A DNA stretch of 64,000 nt, from the NCBI GenBank assembly GCA_004172935.1, contig SDZD01000005.1, positions 124,001 through 188,000 on the forward strand, read 5' to 3'. The first letter of the stretch is position 1. Each line of letters starts with the position of its first letter. Positions 62,113 through 64,000 of the stretch are shown one piece after another. The position numbers and the translations under genes are program-made. Source of the stretch: a bacterium (lineage in GTDB: Bacteria; Armatimonadota; Abditibacteriia; Abditibacteriales; Abditibacteriaceae). The notes beneath the pieces are model-generated. The model was not told where the DNA came from, did no database searches, and saw only the letters and a program-made list of their open reading frames with translations.

Positions 62113-62838
62113 TTAGACCACGCCGCCATCGGCCAAAATTTCGCGCCCTGTAATCCAACGGGAGGCGTCGCTGCATAAAAAGGCCACCACGTCGGCGACA
62201 TCGTCGGTTTCGCCGATACGGTTGAACACCGAGTTCGAAGCCATACGCTTTTTCGCTTCGTCATCGAAGGCGGTATCGTACAGCTCGGTTTTGATTGGGC
62301 CGGGTGAGACGGCGTTGACTGTGATGCCACGCCCGCCAACATCTTTGGAAATGGCCGAGGTGAAGGCGTTCACCGCTGCTTTGGTGGCGGCATAGACCGC
62401 TGCCGAACCCGAAAAACCGCGTGAGGCGATGCTGGAGATATTGACGATGCGCCCACCATCGCGCATGACGCGCAATGCGGCTTGTGTCACGAAGAACAGG
62501 CCGCGCACGTTCAGGTTGAACATGCCGTCGAAGTGGGCAGCGTCGATTTTGTCGAACTCCACGAAATCGCCGAAGCCCGCGTTGTTGACCAAAATATCGA
62601 GCGAGTCGATTCCGGCGAACAGGGTTTCGATTTGGGCCAAGTCGCTGACATCGGCCTTGACTGTTTGGGCATGGCCACCAGCTGCTTCGATTTGAGTAAC
62701 GACTTCGCGCGCGGCCTCTTCGTTGTGGGTGTAGTTGACCCACACGAAGGCGCCTTCGCGGGCTAAACGAAGGGCGATTGCGCGGCCAATTCCACGCGAG
62801 GCGCCTGTGACGAGCGCGACTTTATTTTCGAGTTGCAT
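62113..62838 (-). CDS. Short-chain dehydrogenase (FabG-like)
   Basis: A 241-residue SDR of the classical type. ALVTGASRGIGRAIALRLA is the NADP-binding motif, VNNAGFGDF the NNAG motif, NISSIASRGFSGSAAVYAATK carries Ser, Tyr and Lys of the catalytic set, and NAVSPGPIKTELYDT is the C-terminal signature. It resembles FabG and glucose-dehydrogenase-like enzymes; the substrate is unknown. Downstream of an MDR dehydrogenase on the same strand (78-bp gap). Confidence 0.92.
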   Translation of the reverse strand: MQLENKVALVTGASRGIGRAIALRLAREGAFVWVNYTHNEEAAREVVTQIEAAGGHAQTVKADVSDLAQIETLFAGIDSLDILVNNAGFGDFVEFDKIDAAHFDGMFNLNVRGLFFVTQAALRVMRDGGRIVNISSIASRGFSGSAAVYAATKAAVNAFTSAISKDVGGRGITVNAVSPGPIKTELYDTAFDDEAKKRMASNSVFNRIGETDDVADVVAFLCSDASRWITGREILADGGVV

Positions 62839-62916
62839 AAATGAAAGTGTGTTGCTTCAGTCGAAAGGCCAATCGCTGAAAAGCTACTTCCTCAGATCGT
62901 CTGTGATGTTGGGGGT

Positions 62917-63915
62917 TTAAACCGAGATGACTACTTTGCCGAAGTGGGCGCCGGACTTCATGTAGTCGTAGGCTTCGCGGGTTTGCTCCCAAGGAAAAAC
63001 GCGGTCGATTATCGGTTGGATTTTGGTGACGTTGAGGAAGCGGACGAAATTATCGAACGATTCGACATCACCCACGTAAATGCCGTTGATGTTGGCGTTT
63101 TTGGCGACGATGGGGAACAGCGATACGTTGGGAGCATCGAAGCCCGTCAGTACGCCGATTTGGGCGATGCTGCCGCCGTTGCTGACGCTTGCCAGCGATT
63201 TGCCGAGCGTATCTGGTCCACCAACTTCGAGGATATGATCGACGCCTTGTTTATTGGTCAGCTTCCAAACCTCTTTTTCCCAGTCGGGAGTGGTTTTGTA
63301 GTTGATGGTATCGCTGGCGCCCAGTTTCTTGGCGCGTTCCAGTTTGGCGTCGCTCGAACTGGTGATGATGGCGCGTCCACCCGATGCCACGGCGATTTGA
63401 AGACCCCAGATGGAGACGCCGCCTGTGCCCTGTAACAGTACCGTGTCGCCGCTGACGAAGTGGCCGCGTTGCAAACCGCACCACGCGGTAAGGCCCGCAC
63501 AGGGCAGAGTGGCGGCTTCCTCGAAGGAAAAATGGTCGGGGATGCGAACCAGAGAATATGCCGGAAAAACCACGACTTCCGAAAGCATTCCATCGACCGA
63601 GCCGCCGAGCGCTGCATCGTGGTATGAGTTGCGGAAACGCCCGCCCTGCCAATCGCGGAAGAAGTTGACGCAGACGCGGTCACCCACATTCCAACCCGTT
63701 ACTCCTTTGCCCACAGCGGCAATTTCGCCCGCACCATCAGACAAAGGCACGCGGTTTTCGACCTTGGGGTTCTCGGCAGTAATCAAGTCGCGGTAATTGA
63801 GCGAGGTGGCGCGAACGCGCACCGCGACTTCGCCATGTCCCGGCTGGGGCTGTTCAACTTCGCGCTCTTGCAAACGCGAAAAATCGGCTCCGGGAGCCAA
63901 AATCCATTGTTTCAT
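62917..63915 (-). CDS. MDR (zinc-type-like) NAD(P)-dependent alcohol dehydrogenase/quinone reductase
   Basis: A 332-residue medium-chain dehydrogenase. The N-terminal GroES-like part has ATSLNYRDLITAEN, PLSDGAGEIAAVGKGVTGW and GDRV; the cofactor part has GDTVLLQGTGGVSIWGLQIA, the Rossmann glycine motif. The structural and catalytic zinc ligands of ADH are not all present (the GHE of ADH is SDG here), so it is nearer to the quinone-reductase/ZADH2 group. It should reduce a quinone, enone or aldehyde with NADPH. Confidence 0.9.
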   Translation of the reverse strand: MKQWILAPGADFSRLQEREVEQPQPGHGEVAVRVRATSLNYRDLITAENPKVENRVPLSDGAGEIAAVGKGVTGWNVGDRVCVNFFRDWQGGRFRNSYHDAALGGSVDGMLSEVVVFPAYSLVRIPDHFSFEEAATLPCAGLTAWCGLQRGHFVSGDTVLLQGTGGVSIWGLQIAVASGGRAIITSSSDAKLERAKKLGASDTINYKTTPDWEKEVWKLTNKQGVDHILEVGGPDTLGKSLASVSNGGSIAQIGVLTGFDAPNVSLFPIVAKNANINGIYVGDVESFDNFVRFLNVTKIQPIIDRVFPWEQTREAYDYMKSGAHFGKVVISV

Positions 63916-63932
63916 ATGGTGAGGTGAGATTG

Positions 63933-63966
63933 AACCAAGGGGCTAGAAAGTTCTAGCCCCTTGGTT
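63933..63966. terminator. Perfect 16-bp inverted repeat, possible terminator
   Basis: AACCAAGGGGCTAGAA and its complement around an AG loop. It lies directly behind an apparent minus-strand reading frame end at 63973-63975 and upstream of the MDR gene. T tracts are short, so strength is uncertain. Confidence 0.6.
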
Positions 63967-63972
63967 TTGAGG

Positions 63973-64000
63973 TTAGACCAAATCTTGCTTCAAGACGATA
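63973..64000 (-). CDS. C-terminal end of a gene running into the window
   Basis: Reading the minus strand from the window edge, the frame ends in ...IVLKQDLV then TAA at 63973-63975, followed at once by a perfect 16-bp hairpin. Eight residues are too few to name the protein; the call rests on the hairpin and on the frame. Confidence 0.35.

Overview
The window is one stretch of a bacterial chromosome of moderate GC, densely coded on both strands, with about 57 genes. There is no rRNA, tRNA, CRISPR array or transposase that I can recognise. Four genes encode prepilin-like proteins with the N-terminal signature [14 protein letters not shown], the block [12 protein letters not shown] and a C-terminal H-X9-DG motif. 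That combination is typical of Armatimonadota (and, in variant form, Planctomycetota), so an Armatimonadota-like host is my inference; nothing here proves the genus.

Layout. 1-1.6 kb: the end of a SnoaL-like gene, an NmrA-type oxidoreductase and a small membrane protein. 1.66-3.8 kb: a NYN/LOTUS RNA-binding protein. 4.3-5.1 kb: prepilin 1. 5.1-6.3 kb: a phosphofructokinase homologue without its catalytic residues. 6.4-12.3 kb: 5-formyl-THF cyclo-ligase, then a minus-strand housekeeping run (YebC, PrsA/SurA-like lipoprotein, MazG, Nif3/YqfO, zinc-ribbon coiled coil, DUF1499). 12.4-15.4 kb: divergent CHASE2-cyclase and FecR genes. 15.5-22.8 kb: redox genes (NDH-2, HAD-like protein, enlarged thioredoxin reductase, 2-hydroxyacid dehydrogenase, CysJ-like reductase) and a second class III cyclase with a zinc ribbon. 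22.8-25.2 kb: divergent GH76 hydrolase and AraC regulator. 25.4-30.0 kb: three more prepilins, a small TrxR-like enzyme and a LacI regulator; near-identical 18-bp palindromes lie about 50 bp before two of the prepilin genes. 30.2-32.6 kb: UDP-galactopyranose mutase and a glycosyltransferase. 32.8-35.9 kb: tandem QueD-like protein coupled to FolE2, then a beta-propeller protein and a small Cys-rich protein. 36-41.2 kb: a low-complexity protein, a CAP-domain protein and an operon of GrpE, a lidless Hsp70 and a membrane-anchored degenerate J-like protein. 41.4-49.2 kb: aldo/keto reductase, CDF transporter, DUF3298 protein, FolC, and a four-gene operon (SDR, nitroreductase, MFS pump, methyltransferase). 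49.3-54 kb: an accessory-looking patch with a stand-alone RNA ligase, two methyltransferases, an unknown protein and a YbfB-type MFS. 54.6-60 kb: a DUF5693-phosphodiester glycosidase fusion, a DegT aminotransferase and a Gfo/Idh oxidoreductase. 60-64 kb: ABM protein, VOC-GNAT fusion, SseB-like protein, SDR and MDR dehydrogenase.

Most promising for new biology: (i) the GrpE / lidless Hsp70 / HPD-less J-like membrane protein operon; (ii) the candidate LacI-prepilin regulon with matched operators; (iii) the PFK pseudoenzyme; (iv) the tandem QueD-FolE2 pair; (v) the stand-alone RNA ligase; (vi) an array of AAGATTGAT repeats in the 54 kb intergenic region. Transcription units mostly end in textbook hairpins flanked by A and T tracts, often shared by convergent genes. 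Two palindromes recur at distant intergenic sites.
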